A DNA stretch of 6,775 nucleotides from Microcaldota archaeon (GTDB lineage: Archaea > Micrarchaeota > Micrarchaeia > Micrarchaeales > Micrarchaeaceae), in NCBI GenBank assembly GCA_021828345.1, contig JAJZJI010000063.1:1-6775 (forward strand). The letters run 5' to 3'. A program made the position numbers and the translations under genes. Every line of letters begins with the position of its first letter. Position 1 is the stretch's first letter. The notes beneath the pieces are model-generated. The model ran no database searches and had not been told where the DNA came from. It saw nothing but the letters and a program-made list of their open reading frames with translations. Below are positions 6,473 to 6,775 of the stretch, one piece after another.

Positions 6473-6503
6473 AAAAATAGTACATGAGCTTATGTGCTCA
6501 TGT
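6473..6503 (-). terminator. Hairpin with T-run between PRC-barrel gene and rnhB
   Basis: A perfect 8-bp inverted repeat on the minus strand, ACATGAGC-ACATAA-GCTCATGT (6503-6482), is followed after 4 nt by TTTTT (6477-6473). The loop contains the TAA stop of the PRC-barrel gene, and the left arm encodes its last codons. The shape is that of an intrinsic terminator or attenuator. Archaeal termination mainly needs the U-tract, so the role of the hairpin is uncertain, and rnhB begins only 13 nt after the T-run. Confidence 0.45.
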
Positions 6504-6744
6504 TTTTAGTATCTATCATTATGTAATCTGCAACAGATGTAACAGCGTTATATGGAACTCTGAGATAGCCGTTCTCTGCCATCTTACTTGCAAATGCGCT
6601 ATCCACGCTGGCCTCCACCATTATGTGTGTTATCTTTCCTGTAACCTTGTTCAACTCTGCGTCGACAAATTTTCCCAGGTCATAACCACTTGTACTTATT
6701 ACCTTTTTTCCAACCAACTGTTTTGCTATTACGAATTTTACCAT
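6490..6744 (-). CDS. PRC-barrel domain protein
   Basis: An 84-residue protein consisting of a single PRC-barrel domain. The typical opening is AKQLVGKKVISTSGYDLGKFVDAELN (~7-32), with the G-x-x-V-x-[ST]-x-x-G-x-x-[IL]-G pattern, followed by strand TGKITHIMVEA (35-45) and the C-terminal strands YLRVPYNAVTSVADYIMID (~60-78). PRC barrels are small beta-barrels known from RimM, photosynthetic reaction centre H subunits and archaeal cell-division partners of SepF (CdpB family). Which applies here cannot be told from sequence alone; archaeal single-domain members make a CdpB-like adaptor role plausible. The start ATG 6744 is preceded by GGTGA at a 5-nt spacing. The last codons and the stop lie in a hairpin before rnhB, which follows in the same direction. 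Confidence 0.88.
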   Translation of the reverse strand: MVKFVIAKQLVGKKVISTSGYDLGKFVDAELNKVTGKITHIMVEASVDSAFASKMAENGYLRVPYNAVTSVADYIMIDTKNMST

Positions 6745-6749
6745 TTAGG

Positions 6750-6774
6750 TCACCTTTCACATATTCTATTAAAA
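6750..6774 (-). promoter_or_regulatory. Ribosome binding site and candidate box A of the PRC-barrel gene
   Basis: GGTGA (6754-6750) stands 5 nt before ATG 6744. TTTTAATA (6774-6767) stands at -30 to -23 of the same ATG, the identical sequence and distance seen before the surface-protein gene. The two signals conflict if used together: transcription from this box would start at the ATG and exclude the ribosome site. A further promoter may lie beyond the window. Confidence 0.4.
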
Positions 6775-6775
6775 G

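Noticed and set aside
5925..6509. Long plus-strand open frame of 194 codons opposite rnhB
   Set aside because: It lies antisense to a gene with all RNase HII catalytic motifs; its translation is low-complexity and matches nothing I know.
6747..6755. Short palindrome AGGTGACCT near the PRC-barrel start
   Set aside because: Only 4-nt arms around one base; explained by the GGTGA ribosome site.
1..6775. CRISPR array, insertion sequence, integrase or defence island
   Set aside because: No regularly spaced repeats, terminal inverted repeats or related protein motifs on either strand.

Overview
The window comes from an AT-rich archaeal chromosome. The archaeal assignment rests on five observations: an archaeal-type two-gene phenylalanyl-tRNA synthetase (an alpha subunit with N-terminal winged-helix-like DNA/RNA-binding region and a roughly 555-residue beta subunit lacking the bacterial tRNA-binding and anticodon-binding extensions), RNase HII, a stand-alone PRC-barrel protein, TATA-box promoters placed for leaderless transcripts, and a tRNA gene interrupted by a short intron with a bulge-helix-bulge fold. 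Heavy use of ATA for Ile, compact spacing and a tRNA intron at a non-canonical site would suit a small-genome lineage such as the Micrarchaeota/Parvarchaeota group, but no lineage marker in the window proves this.

Layout, left to right. (1) 2-562, plus strand: the 3' part of a lysine-rich protein whose first visible segment looks like the second half of a heavy-metal-associated (HMA) fold. (2) 559-1038, minus: a small two-helix membrane protein of unknown function; its stop codon overlaps that of gene 1. (3) 1137-5022, minus: a tight three-gene cluster read right to left, made of a signal-peptide/C-terminal-anchor surface protein, pheS and pheT, with 3 nt between the first two and an 8-nt overlap between pheS and pheT. 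(4) 5023-5173: a divergent intergenic region with two promoters and two overlapping AT-rich palindromes. (5) 5174-5605, plus: a conserved-looking soluble protein, possibly SecB-like. (6) 5620-5710, minus: tRNA-Arg(UCG) with a 16-nt intron in the T-loop. (7) 5756-6744, minus: PRC-barrel protein followed by rnhB, separated by a hairpin and T-run.

The phe genes form one functional unit (charging tRNA-Phe) that seems to be transcribed together with a cell-surface protein of unrelated character. The other genes are housekeeping (RNase HII, tRNA) or uncharacterised. I see no CRISPR array, insertion sequence, integrase, toxin-antitoxin or defence module. The strongest unusual signal is the T-loop intron of the tRNA: folding and splicing by the 3-4-3 bulge-helix-bulge rule restores an ideal 7-nt T-loop exactly.
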